Shown here: piece by piece, positions 42,848 to 55,110 of the stretch | How positions within the stretch are numbered: position 1 is the stretch's first letter | Layout: each line of letters begins with the position of its first letter | DNA from: Bigelowiella natans CCMP2755 | Lineage: Eukaryota > Cercozoa > Chlorarachniophyceae | DNA length: 64,000 bases | Assembly: GCA_000320545.1 (NCBI GenBank) | Contig: ADNK01000136.1 | Span: forward strand, 1 to 64,000 | Direction of reading: 5' to 3' | Translations under genes and position numbers: made by a program | Notes under the pieces: model-generated | Told to the model about the DNA's origin: nothing | Databases searched by the model: none | The model's input: only the letters and a program-made list of their open reading frames with translations

Positions 42848-43720
42848 TGTGAGAGCGTTCGTTGGATAATTATGTTAATGTTCTTCACATCTAGACATGT
42901 ATTTCGATACTTTCCAGTCAATATTTGTGAGACGGATGTGATGAAGAATTAAATTTTTTCAATGGTCATCCTGATGTAGCTGTGCAATGCAGCGGCTACA
43001 GCGCTAATGTTGCATCTGTTGGTTTCTGCCACAATGTGTTTCATGCATTTGAAAGCGTCCTCATGCGACCGATGTTGCCGCGCACTGCGCGCAATATTTG
43101 TGCCACATGCGCAGTCGTTGCAGACATGCGAACTTCCAGTATTGGTACGTACATAAGCATGTACGCGTACGCGCATAATCATGCACGATCGCTATAGGCT
43201 ACGCTCTAAGTTAGTGCTCTGCACATCTAAATATGCGTCATATGATTCGTACGTGTGTTATTTCGATCATGCAGCGCATGCTGTCGTCGGGCCGCGTAAT
43301 CAATCGCATAAAGTCTGCCAGCTGTACGTACGTGCGCATGTTGCAATATGACATACCATTCTAGCATTCCGTAAGAGTTGACAACTTAAGGCCCATGTAT
43401 TCGATTCTTGACACGCGCATGGCTGTCGCCAATGGATATGGCATACAACACATAAGGGGCTACACTGAATGCCACGTTCGCATCGCATCTGTGTCACGCA
43501 AGTTGAAAAACATGCTAGCATGCCCATGTATCTTTGCAGATCTAGCTAGAGAGAGACTAGGTAAACTGATTCGTATGTACATCTAGACTTAGCAATCAGA
43601 CATGCTAGTAGATTTACAGCATACGCTAGCTGCTATGTATGCGCGTGACAACAATGTAACTCCCAATTCTAGCTGCACACCGCACACCTTGGTGGGATTT
43701 TTCGCTGTACGCTGTGCTTT
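42848..43720. repeat. Palindrome-rich convergent-junction island 7
   Basis: A non-coding stretch between the JmjC-like stop (42847) and the Myb gene's stop (43773). It starts with a good copy of the conserved element and continues with TACGTACGTGCGC, CATGCTAGCATGCCC and GCAGCGCATGCTG-type palindromes. Confidence 0.6.
42929..43005 (+). repeat. Conserved 3'-flank element, copy 2
   Basis: Reads GAGACGGATGTGATGA, TTTTTTCAATGGTCATCC, TGATGTAGCTGTGCAATGC and AGCGGCTACAGCGCT. TGTAGC and GCTACA form a perfect 6-bp stem. It begins 82 bp after the JmjC-like stop codon, in sense orientation. Confidence 0.8.
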
Positions 43721-43772
43721 ATTCTACCTGGCGTCACAAGATGCATGCACAAGTACTAGAGCCAACTGAATC

Positions 43773-46700
43773 TCATGAGGATAATGCGGGCATTGAACTA
43801 GACTGCACCGACTCCTGCTCATCATCATTGTCTCCAGCTTCATCCTGTTCCGAATCCGAGCTACTATCCGTTTCTATCTTTCTCAATTGCTCGATGTTCT
43901 GTGAAATGACACATATTCATCATTACTCAAGGAAGCGACTGGGGAAAACCTGAAAATGATAACCCTATGCATATACGAGACTAAGTCTTGAAAATCTTTT
44001 TTTGTAGCAATATCGCTGGCCACATTTCCCCGCAAAGTTTGCCATCTTGCGTTCGAAAGGTGCCATCCCTAATTATTATCTTGTTCTATCAGACTGCCAC
44101 TCAGATTAAAGAAACAGACGATTGACACCGAACCTTGCTCTCAAGAAGCCGTCCAAACTCGATGTCACCCTCCTCTTCAATCCCTATAGAAGAGAAGAAA
44201 ACTATGTAAGTCGTGATAAAGGGCATTGCTTACAGGCACAAAGGAAAGAAAAATAGGACAATACCTGAATCTATTATTGCTTTAAGGAGAGTTTTGTCTT
44301 CCTGCGATGTGATATTCAAAACTTCAATTTTTAGCATAATATGCGTTAATAATGCATACCTCGTCAGTCCACGTTGTCTTTTTCTTTACTAGCTTTTTTA
44401 ATCTTTCAGTCTAAAAGTCACAAGAAGAAAGATGGTGGTGAGAAAGAGCAAGGACCACTAGGTATCTGTGCATAGGCTACTACTTGTGTCTTCATCCTCC
44501 CCCCTTTCCTCCTCCTCCTCCTCCTCCTCCTCCTCCTTCTACTGCTTCTACAACTACTACTACGGCATTGCAAATATGACCTTTTCTAGAGTTTCCCGCC
44601 ATACGTACTGGAGAGTGTTATACCACCTGAGGGTTAATAATATCGAAATGGTGATGATGCAGCAAATGAGAAAAAAGTGCGCAGTGTTACCTTTTCCTAC
44701 ATTGCTGTCTTGACCGACGCTTCGATCCCTCTTTTACACGTTTGACGTAATTCGGATATATGCGCTGATTCGTTATTGTCAGAGGTTGGACGACGATTAG
44801 TTGTGAGCTACTTCTTGCTGCTTCAATTTATGTATCATTGTTGCAGTAAATATGTAGCACTACTTTCCATGGGAGATCACGTTGCTTATTCCCAAGTACT
44901 TCATCATCGCCAACTTCAATCCGCACTGCTTTTACTAGCCTGGATATAAATTTAGAAGAATCCAGGATGGTGGGTATTCACGTAGAAGAACTAAATTGTC
45001 CTTGAGATCATCATAATCATCATCGTCATCATCATCTATCTGTAAATATATTGCAGGCAACATAATACGGCCTGACCTCCTGTCCTCATAAGGCTTCCAG
45101 TGCCCGGTTCTGAAGTCCTCACAAATCTGTTCATTCGATTGTAGCAGAGTTGTAGTAGTAGGAGGAGGAGGAGTAGTTGTCGTTGTTGTTGTTGTAGTGT
45201 ATATGATACGTGACCAATAGTTTTGTGAGTAGTAATATATGATATATGATGGATTTACACGATATATGATAATGACAAAGCACACGCAGAAGAAGGCAAT
45301 GATACTAAGGTTAGAATGATTTGAAACAAAAGATTACAAGTCTCCATCGATCGCGACATTGCATCCTTCTACGACCCAGCTCTTTCGATATTAGACCTTC
45401 AATAATGTTAGCAGTTACAACATAGCATTGCAACCGAAAGATATCTCCAAATTTGCAAGGATGCTCATCCAAATCTCTTAACTAACCCTGATTTATTCAG
45501 GATGTGTACTTCTTTTTTAGTGAGGATTTGAATCATCCATTCATTCATTTTTACATCATGGCTTTCTACGTACTCCAATTCTCTTGGTGCCGCCCTACTA
45601 GTTCCTCAAGTAGTCGATCCTTTCGATACGATATTTAAAAACACAAGAATGATATATTGAGAATGCCGTTATTCCTATTCTACTACTGCTACTGCTACTG
45701 CTACTTGTACAACATCCTATTACTTCCTTTGCCGTCCATCTCCCAGTTTTACTCGGCTCAAACCGTCTGTATGCATGCTGATACACGGACTGAACGGTGC
45801 GACTTGGTACCTGAAATAGCAATAGTATTGCTGTGAGAGAAGAAAAAGAACAAGAAAAAGAGCACGTAGCGTCGTATTTAAGGGAATCTATGGGGTTATG
45901 TCTGGTAGCCGTTATACGATTCTTTAATCAAATATGTATACATATGATGATTGCAGCAATACAAGCGGCCATGGTCACTGCCACTGCTTCGAGAAAAAGG
46001 AAAAGGATTGTGTACTTACGTTTGAGGCAATTTGCCTCCAAGCGCCCCTAGAATCTCCCTTGTTGCTCCTATCCCTTGAGAAGAGCTTCTTTATGGCTTC
46101 CTCTCTCACCATACCTTTATATTAGTAGCTTCAGATATGTATAATTGATGTCCTAGGGATAAGAACCGACGAGGTCGTTCTATACCATTTCCGGCCCATC
46201 ACACAACAACAATTGTGTTACCTAAACCAAAAGCTATATTACCTGTCGATGTCACCCAATCCTCTATTCCCTCTTCTACAAGCTTTTTCTCTTTATTTGT
46301 AAACTTCCTGAGCAGCAGCAGCAGCAGCAGCGAGATTAGAGACACAGGGATAGTTATTGGAACATTTTCCTACATACATACACACGTGCATACATAGCAA
46401 CAAAGGAAGAGAAGCATGAGTTATTGCTCTTTACCCTTTTGAAGGATTGGTGCTCGTGCCGTTGCGTTTGGATACATCTGTACGATCTTTGCTCTCCTGT
46501 TATTAAATTATTTTAATAATACGATATCACCAATTTATCCTAGACCCACATATAGGAACAGGGAGGGGGAAGATGTCACACTACTACTTTTTCCTTCAGT
46601 AATTTTCCTTCTCGACGCCACACTTCTTCTCCAACATCTTCAAGCGTACGCAAAATGTCTGGCAATCCAGACTTTGCCCATGCCTCTTTTGAATGTCTTA

Positions 46701-47593
46701 ATTCTGAGTGCTTGCGACAGTGTTTGGCGTATGACTTCCAAGATTTATATTTTCGGTTACATATGGAACAAGAACGTCCCTGAGTTTTGTTCCAAGATGA
46801 TATCTCTGCATCATTGTTATCATCATCAGCCTAAATGATAGATAATACGATTTGTTTATATTTCAAGGAGGAGAAGCACGATGATGATGTCGAAAACTAT
46901 ACCGGAGAGTCTGTTGCGTGTGTCGTCTGGGTCTGGAGGTGGTGTGCATGATGAGGGGAGGAGACAGGTGGTGCAACGCTTGACTGGACGTCATTTGAAT
47001 CTGGAATTTGATAAGATGGCGATCGTGAGGGACCCTCATTGGAGAGCCCTGGCCCATCTTGTTTCTTCATCCTATGTCGTCTTTTCGCAGGATGCACGTC
47101 CTGAAGACATCAACCATAATGCTGCATTTAGCTAAGCAAACATACATCTCTCTGCTAAGAATTCGTTTACCGTTTCACTAGTATCATCGCCCTTCATCTT
47201 CTTTCTCTTCGTTCCCATGCCACTTTCCCGTCTTTGATCCCTGGTTCCTTGCTTCGTAGCATCAGTAAACTCACTTTCCAGTTTCCTTGCTTTCTTCATA
47301 TTCTTCCCATCTTTCCCCTTCTGTTTCTTCTTCTTCTTCTTCTTATTCTTCTTCTTCGACTTCTTCTTCAACTTGTTCAGATTCTTGTTGTTTTCAACCG
47401 ATACATCTTCTATTCTCCCTTCCCGTCCATTTCCCAGCGAGAAATCTTTTTGTATTCTTTTACTTGCGTTTTTAGCTTCCTTATGTTTTTTTTTCTTCTT
47501 CTTCTTCTTTTTCTTGGTCTTGGTAGTTCCCGTGCCCGTGGACTGAAACCTTGGCGTGCTTTTACTATCCTCCACGCTTTGCATGCTCCCCAA
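43773..47593 (-). CDS. Reb1/TTF1-type Myb-domain DNA-binding protein
   Basis: Exons complement(43773-43898, 43964-44068, 44134-44183, 44265-44301, 44360-44410, 44581-44626, 44691-44764, 44864-44939, 45077-45126, 45338-45396, 45487-45572, 45724-45810, 46020-46114, 46243-46307, 46435-46496, 46624-46830, 46903-47100, 47171-47593). The lysine-rich first exon suits a nuclear/nucleolar protein. A C2H2 finger follows (CSICNRKYKSWKSYAKHCRKH, one residue over twenty if extended). The Reb1-type repeats come next: FTNKEKKLVEEGIEDW; RTVQSVYQHAYRRF and GRWTAKE; ELGRRRMQCRDRWR; RTGHWKPYEDRRLVKAV; RRSRQQCRKRWYNTL; TTWTDEEDKTLLKAI. The C-terminus is acidic (DSSSDSEQDEAGDNDDEQ). Relatives (Reb1, TTF-1, DMTF1) bind DNA and, in yeast and mammals, arrest RNA polymerase I. 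The junction 45487/45396 is out of phase, so an exon border or a base there is wrong. Confidence 0.85.
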
Positions 47594-47755
47594 ATCTATA
47601 TTAGTATGACCAGCACAAATGACGCATCATCTACCTAATCCCAGTCAATAGAATCTACTGTTACTGCGCATCATGACACAACTTGCCTACCTCACCTCAC
47701 AGGTAACGTCAAGCCTGGGCCAAACAGGCGACGGTGAGGAGAAATGGAATGAATG
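47594..47755. promoter_or_regulatory. Short divergent promoter region
   Basis: 162 bp separate the presumed start of the Myb gene (minus, 47593) from the presumed start of the GNAT gene (plus, 47756). It must contain both 5' leaders and a shared or back-to-back promoter. No motif was identified. Confidence 0.45.
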
Positions 47756-49513
47756 ATGGATTTGACTAGCGCGAGAAATGAACGGGTTGAAAGGAGAGGC
47801 TCTCGAGAACCTCTAGAGCCTTCCTCTCTATGTGAAATTGAATACTTTTTATCAGGAGCTCACTCTATGGTAGAAAAACCACGGAGAATTGGTCGGTGTT
47901 ATCGTACCGTGGAGAAAGTTGCCAACTATTTAACCCTACGACATCAAAATATATAGATTCCTGGCACTCCGAAGGTGTGAAGAACGCTTATTGCAGAAGA
48001 GAAAAGCTCAGGCCAACGGGGGTGTACCCTTAATGCCTGTCTGTTTGCAGTAGAATTAAGGGGTTTTACGTGGTATTTGTGGACATATTTATTGTCGCAC
48101 TTTATGAATTGCTGTGTGTGTGTTACAGTGTCATCACCAGACCACCAGTGGTATAACAAAAACCCTTTTCCTCAACCACACAGCCGAGGAGGAGGAGGAA
48201 GAGGAAGAGGAGGACGACGAACAAGAGTTTGAATAGTGACCAACAGACAGGTTGAAAAGGTCATAATATCGAAGCATAGATCTCCCGGATCTATTCTGTA
48301 CTTCACAATCGAGTTGAGATTCGTTCTTGATGGGATTCTTGGTTGTTGTTCATCCAGTAGGTCGAAACATATGTATCTTACTAGAGCAATCCGACAACAA
48401 GGCGCAGTCTCAGGATTTCGCTATGCCTTTAAACGGGCTACTACTAAAGAACATTTTCAGGTTCGAAACTCTATATAGTGCCTCCTTCTGAACTTAAACT
48501 CAAACTAACTTCAGGGGATAGTGGCTGTTCAGCGTGACTGCTTTGCATCTCCAAAAGAGCGCACAACCGCTAACGCTTTAGAAGCCATGGTACTACTACC
48601 AGAAGCGATATTTTTATCCATATGTTTCATTGGTAATGTTCGTACGTCATCAACGTTTGTTTCAACATGATTGTTCAGCAAAACTACAAGGGTGGGGATA
48701 TCCACAAGTTCGTAATTGAGGCCTCATCTTCTGCTCTAGATCTACCGGAAAACTACTTACCAAAAACGCACGTTAATAGGACAGTTGCGGTATTATCTAA
48801 TGAATTCTCCTTAATCTTCCACGGTCAAATAGAAATTTTGGATGTTCGCAGGCTTACATCTTGTACAACCTCCACAAAGAGGAGGGGGCACATATTATTA
48901 GCATCGGAACGAGCCCAAGCCATCAAAAACAAGGGTACTTATTATTGACACTATGATTTGTTTATTAGTTTTGCTCCAATTGTCTTAGCTCACAACCATT
49001 GATTCGATTAGGCATGGAATTCAGCTGATGAACTGGTGTTTAGCACATGCTCGGGATACGGTAGTCTTTGTTTAATCTCCTCCTTATTGGCTTTCCCCAC
49101 CATATTTGTATCCAATTTTCTTCCTTGTTTTCTTTACAGGGATGTGACAAGGCTACGCTGAAAGTTAGAGCTTCGAACTTTCCTGCACTCTCTCTGTATG
49201 AAAGACTCGGGTAGCACTTAGCTGCAGAGGCAGCATTACCGTGTTCACTACCCAATAATTCAGAAAAACATATTATTTGTAATGACAGGTTTGAACATGT
49301 AGATACTACCCTGGAGTATTACTCAACTCCAGTAGAAGATGCGTAATGCTTCACTGTTTCTAATCGCACATTGGATTAAATATGTTCATCAAATTTTCTC
49401 TTATATTTAGATTGGAACTCAGCCTTAATTTACCATCGTCGGAAGATATTGGCGCAACTACAGATCAGAGTTTATTTACCATAGAGCCTATGGTGAATAT
49501 AGGATTATCGTGA
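47756..49513 (+). CDS. GNAT-family N-acetyltransferase
   Basis: Solid exons: 48358-48460, 48515-48589, 48679-48771, 48852-48934, 49012-49060, 49140-49210, 49289-49342 and 49411-49513, all in phase. GNAT enzymes transfer acetyl from acetyl-CoA to amines or protein N-termini. Visible family marks are AYILYNLHKEEGAHIISIG (beta strand), then the acetyl-CoA loop and helix region QGHGIQLMNWCLAHARDT. Beta-5 and the alpha-4 hallmark follow as TLKVRASNFPALSLYERLGF (conserved N..A..LYE..GF). The 5' part is less sure: ATG 47756 opens a frame (MDLTSARNERVERRGSREP) that would donate near 47920, and an exon near 48130-48235 encodes either an acidic or an Arg/Gly-rich tract. The substrate cannot be inferred. 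Confidence 0.72.
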
Positions 49514-50340
49514 CAACAAAATCATTAAAAGTTCTTTGGATGTTGAGAAACGACTACTTGGCACTAATTTTGCAAACGCAACATTGAGCCATGCGCACAG
49601 AGAACGCGACCATGTTCTCAGAAAACAAGTCAATGTGGGTCATAATATATTAAATGAATACCCCACATTATCATAACAAATGTATAGCCATCGCCTAAAC
49701 TCTCAGCGTGCTTTGATATAGAATGCGATAGTAAATAAATATGTTGGAAGAGTTCATCCTGCGTACAGGCTTAACCACATATTTATTACCCTACTTGTCT
49801 ACAAAGACAACCGGTACACAACTAAAGTTGTTTTCATCTACACTAATTGATGTGCACCTAGCTATCGTAAATAATACATCCACAGACGCACATGCGAATA
49901 ATAACATGAAACCTGCTTATTAGCGCTAGCCACATCAAGACATATACGCGCGGCGCGCATCGCATACGAACCATGCATGAAGCATCCATACTAACATAGA
50001 CAGTCGTTGCTTAAGGAGGAGGATCTCCATACTAATTAACTGGCAAGTGTCTTAGGCCACCGCATCGTAGCGTGCAAAAATAGCAATGATTGCAAATGGC
50101 ATTGCCATTCCCGCGAACCGGACAATCTCATAGAAAAATCAAAGCAGAAGACAACTAGACAATGCTGTTGGCTTGAGTTGTTCAGTGTTGGCGAGCACTT
50201 GGGCCTGCGGTGACTTGCGTGAACGGCCAACATTCACATTTTTACGCTACAGGTAGCACGCAACCTTCTAGACTTGCTAGCGTACGCACGCTTGTAAATG
50301 GTACTAGAGTAGCTCGCGAGAAAGCAAAATGGAATGACTA
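49514..50340. repeat. Palindrome-rich convergent-junction island 8
   Basis: A non-coding stretch between the GNAT stop (49513) and the Nudix stop (50366). It has GCGCGGCGCGC near 49950, CCATGCATGAAGCATCC near 49970 and GCTAGCGTACGCACGC near 50277. No full copy of the conserved element was found. Confidence 0.5.
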
Positions 50341-50365
50341 CGTAAAAGACTTTATCTTTCACAAA

Positions 50366-52062
50366 TCATACACCCATGTAGGCAAGACGGCTGCTATTTC
50401 CATCTTTTTCGGCGACTGGTTCATAGTTTGAGTTGAACAAAAGGTTTCCTGGAAAAATTCAAAAAGTGAGAGAACAAAGTCTGCATGAATGTGTATGGGG
50501 CTGGGATGTTTACGCATGGGCACGAAGAATTGCTCTGGCTTAATTTTTTTGCCTTCCTTAAGATCCTAATTGCACAAACGACAAACTTATGTGTGTGAGT
50601 AATGTTATAATTACTTTCATTACCTTGAACAAACACCAGTCCCATTTTTCACACTTTTGAGGTTCCATATTTTTTACTTCCTGTTCGAGTTGAGAAATAA
50701 TCATGCCACACTAACATCGGACATCATGCATTTTGAAGGGGTACTTATATCTTATAGCTAAAGGCATTCGAACACATAGAAGAGGTGTTCATATCTTAGA
50801 ATATCCCTACAATATATCTATCGTCCTGCACTACCGATGGCATGCATGCAACGCATACTGGAAATTATATCTGGCAATATTCTAGTGGTGTAAATATTAT
50901 TCGATCGAAACAACCCTTCATTCGTATTTACTTAATCCTTACTAACGCGATTACGAGTAGTACCTGCTTGGGTTCCAAGGTGTCATCGAACCAATGCACA
51001 ACGAAAATGGTGATGTAATGCTGTAACGAAGTTGTGTAATATTTATTGGAGAACGTTCAATATCAGATGATGTAGGCAAGTAGATCAATCGACGATAGCT
51101 GATTATGATAATCGCGATGATATTTACGATAATGGCGACAAGAGAAAACAAAAGAGGTATTGAATATAACTTGTATATAACTATACCAAATGATATGTCA
51201 TCATTTTTTTGTTATCGGCAGTTCTCACTTGCTACTGCGGCAGCTTGTATATTCTTATCACCTTTAAGTCTGTGACCATTACATCGTTTGACATAAATGC
51301 AAAGTTCCATTCCTAATGAAATCACAGAGAAGACAACAAACCATGAAGATCAAGCGGTAGCTAACATATTGGTATTTTTTGGGGGGAAATGAGATATAAG
51401 ATGATGTAAAAAGGTGCAGACTATAATCTAGAAAATCGATTATCACTTGATAACTCATTTCAAATGAAGAAATCCTATACGAGGAAGTAAATGCTGCTGA
51501 CGACCTTTGAATCGATATTAAGGCCAGTTTCTTCCTAAGAAAGTTACTGAGGACTGAGTGCTGTTAAACTTATCCGTCAAGCGGTGACACAACCGCAGCA
51601 TGTCATTAGACTTTGCCACAACCTTAACTTCTCGGCTCGCACACTGATTGATTGATTCACCCAGCTCCAAATGACCACCTGAGGACATAATAATTAAAAT
51701 GAACAGCTGTTAGTTAGAGTGGTCATTAATCGTGTTGCAGCGTCTTTGCTACAACCTGGAAGAGCATACTTTCCGGCACCGTGAGATCCCTTTCGCTTCC
51801 CCAACAGAACCTGTTGTATTTGATTACGTAGACAGCATTTACGTAATCATCTGGTAATTGATGGCTATGAATATGTTGACGCCAAAGCCATCGTATCTTT
51901 CTTATCAAATGATTCACATGAGAAGGAGGCAAGAATTAAGATTACTCTTGGTGCTACATCTAAGCCTAGTATCTTCGGCATTACTTTTACATCGTTGCTG
52001 TCAGGATCCTTCCGAAAAATCAAGGCCCCTACACCCACCTTTACATGCTGATACAACAGCAT
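50366..52062 (-). CDS. NUDT15-like Nudix hydrolase
   Basis: Exons complement(50366-50448, 50514-50556, 50624-50680, 50964-51020, 51262-51312, 51505-51534, 51623-51678, 51756-51810, 51991-52062) give 167 residues, matching NUDT15 (164). Nudix enzymes hydrolyse nucleoside diphosphates linked to another group; NUDT15 and MTH1 clear oxidised or modified nucleotides. The protein starts MLLYQHVKVGVGALIF. The Nudix box is spread over three exons: GKYALPG, GHLELGESINQCASREVK, EETGLNID, giving the G-x5-E...REVxEExG signature intact. HYITIFVVHWFDDTLEP and NMEPQKCEKWDWCLF are typical of the NUDT15 group. No targeting peptide is visible, so probably cytosolic. Intron 51021-51261 and others are AT-rich; intron 50681-50963 contains a GGCATGCATGC island-type palindrome. 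Confidence 0.9.
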
Positions 52063-52154
52063 AAGAGAGTAATCAGCAGGAGGGGAAACTAATGGATAAT
52101 TAGCAGCATCGGGGGGGTTGAATAATCACCCAAGTGAGTGCAATATGAACAAGT

Positions 52155-52203
<49 letters not shown>

Positions 52204-52879
52204 TAAGTATTGTATATATGTGCACATTTATATTTACACAAAGGCAACACCTGTTGCTTCCACTTATGAGTAGCTGCCTCCTCCTTCTGGGACATGGTGA
52301 TGAGGAATATGGTAGATGGTGCTTCGACTGGACACTATTAGACGACAGCTCGCAGAGCAGGTCGCAGATTAAAACTCGCATGGATTTTCCGAAATCGTCG
52401 ATGGTAATTAATACGAATCATCACATTTAGCAGGAGATATCATTGATCATTGTTATTATTATTAGGAGTATATCTTGTCGGAAGTAGCAGCAGTGGTAGT
52501 AGTAGCAGTAATAACTCCGTCATTTTAGTCGTGATTTACGAGTTGAGCCATGACGCATATCTAAAATAGCAACAAATCGTCTGCATTATTTACATGATAG
52601 TTTTATCAAGTGCGAAATGTGTCCAACAAATCTGAACCGAGAACAACAAGAGCACCAAAAGATTAACCAGTGGTCGGTGGCTGTGGTGGTGGTGGGATTG
52701 CAAGGAAAGGGAAGAAGGTTAGATGCGAGTGCATGTGCATGTGCATGCGTGTGTGTGTGTGTGTGTGTGTACAAGAGAGAATGAGGAAACAGAACACAGA
52801 AGGGAGAGGAGAACAGCGAAGACGGTGACGGATCATTTCACCAATAAAATAACATAAACATCAGCCACTTTTCGCACTG
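52063..52879. other. Divergent intergenic region with (CA)n and (GT)n arrays
   Basis: Lies between the Nudix start (minus) and the next plus-strand gene. It holds (CA)n at about 52157-52201 and (GT)n at about 52747-52770. Some transcribed leader may be included; I see no coding exon. Confidence 0.6.
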
Positions 52880-54159
52880 ATGAAGGATATACAGCGGCAT
52901 CTAATAGAAGGAGTAACATTACTGGTTATGGGAATATTGGTCGCTGTCATGTCGTCGTTGTTATCACCGATGTCCTTCGCTACCTCAAGATGGCCCCTTA
53001 CTCAGCCAAGACAATTTTGCACAAGATTTTCCTCTTTGCTGGGGGGAAGAATCCGTGACAAGATGGTTATACCAGTGGATGCTATGCTTCAGCAACAAAG
53101 GATTTATTCCCGTTCAATTTCTTGTCACCCTCTTTCTCGAAGTACACGGGATGGTTCCTGCAGTAAAGCAATGCAGACAACGTCATTAGTTTCTCTGGCG
53201 AGAAAAAAGAAGAAACCTTTTTCTTACATCAACGTCGGAAATATAAGATCATCCACAAAGAATGGTGTTGGGCAACACGCAAGAATTGAAGCACAGTCAA
53301 CATCAGAACATCCACCTACACAACCATCATCACAAAAACTATCGATAGAAAAAACGACGACAACGACGGCATCTCAAGAACAACTAAGGGAAAGGAGAAG
53401 GAGGGACTCGTTGCGTACATTTATGCTGGGCATACTGACTATCATGGCCTGCTTTATGGAAAATACATGCCCCAGTAGGGCTGCGATTCCAACCATGGAT
53501 GATTACTACAATACGATGAGCGGTGCTAAGATTCGACCAACTAAGGAAGAAAGAGAATCAATGGTGTGATGACAACAAAGACCTGCTGAGTTATAGTGAT
53601 AATGCAGTGCGATATTGAATCTTCTTTTTTTTCCGTCTTCTTTGCCTGTATTGTTTCTGTCCACCCACCTTTCATAATCTCTCCGAGACTCTAAGCAAAT
53701 GCGCTAATACTTTCGCAATCACACACACACACACACACACACACACATTAGAAATTCGAATACTGCTTGTATAATCTGTATTCATAGCCCTTTAGGGAAT
53801 CTTTACGCATTCAACCCACGTTTTGCTCAAACTTACATGTATTATTCTCGAATACCGCAACATATGTATCATTACACTCTCATCACCATCATACCACTTA
53901 TGCTTATACGTTATGGTGGTAAAATCCCACGGCTAAGGTGAATAATGAGCTTGAACTACCAAAGATTGAGAATTTTGAAGACTTGGTGAAGGCATGGAGC
54001 ATGCTTGTTAAGCAAGCTCAAGTATTACCTACGAAAATACAGGTAGTGATGGCAGTAGTAATTTATTATATTTACCAATGTTATTCCAACAAATCAAAAT
54101 CTGTCTCTCTCCCCTTGAATGCAAATAAATGGCCTTCTTCTTTATCATCATCGTCATCA

Positions 54160-54191
<32 letters not shown>

Positions 54192-55110
54192 GTCATACAA
54201 TCATTCATTAAAATGATAATGGCATGACTGGCTGGCATTTCATCGTCATCTCTACAACCTGCATGGTATCGTTAATCAGGCTCAGGACTTTGAAGGTGTG
54301 TTAGACATCCTATCCTCTCCGCTTTACAAGGGACTATCAGCTGCATGCAGGTAGTAGTAATTTTTTAGATACAAATAAAGGAGGAGGAGGAGGAGGAGGG
54401 TAATACCCACTATCATCATAATCATCGCTTTATAGTTTCCATCGTATTAATCATCACAATCATAATAATCACATAAAACCATTAATATTCATTGCTACTA
54501 CCATCATAAAAAGGTCTAACCGCGAGGCAACTACTGCTCCCCGGTCATGTCGAGAATCTCCGATCCCTTTACCTGAGATTCTAATGCCTTCTCTCCAACT
54601 TTTGCGAGCAAGGTATCATCTACATGATGACCGGGAGGTTGGAGAGGAAAGCCGATTTACACGCACTGAAATGTAGTTGCAATCGTATACTGCAGTAGCA
54701 GTAGTAGTCATTGAGCAAAGGCATGATCAAATTTTGTTTCATGTTTTTGTACTTAGGATCCTTGATCTTGATAGTTACGCATATTTCAATCGTGTGTACT
54801 TCTTCAATTCAACCGACAAGAAACAGCTTGCGCAGGTAGAATAGCCGTACCACTACCGGTATTAGCAGAACAAATGGGCGGTAGTAGTTTGGTACAGCGC
54901 TACTTAATCTTCCAATGGCATCTTCTTTATCATTATAATCGTCAAGAGTTGTTTGCCATGTTGTTGCTCGTATTTCTCTATCTCATCCAGCTTACCAAAG
55001 AGACCGGAGCATTGGAGAATGTCGACCTAAGCGAGCCCCTGGATATTGCCGAAGACATCATAAAATATTCCAAAGAAGTTTTAATCAAGCTGGAATCAAC
55101 ATTATCTTAA
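52880..55110 (+). CDS. Second plastid-targeted, probably thylakoid-lumen, helical protein
   Basis: Exons 52880-53563, 53938-54042, 54280-54350, 54757-54835 and 54991-55110 give 352 residues in phase. The first exon (228 codons) is almost entirely targeting sequence. A signal peptide (VTLLVMGILVAVMSSLLSPM) is followed by a long basic, Ser/Gln/Thr-rich transit part. A Tat-like lumen signal then follows: RRRRDSLRTFMLGILTIMA, cleavage likely after SRA in SRAAIPTMDDYYN. The mature domain (about 160 residues) is helical, with LPKIENFEDLVKAWSMLVK, FEGVLDILSSPLYKGLS and LDIAEDIIKYSKEVLIKLES. The spacing recalls PsbQ-type lumenal proteins, but I cannot assign it. The stop is 73 bp before a copy of the conserved 3'-flank element. 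Confidence 0.72.

Noticed and set aside
42929-43005. The conserved element as a C/D-box snoRNA (GTGATGA resembles box C)
   Set aside because: The GTGATGA is not kept in copies 1 and 4, and no box D is found at a fixed distance.
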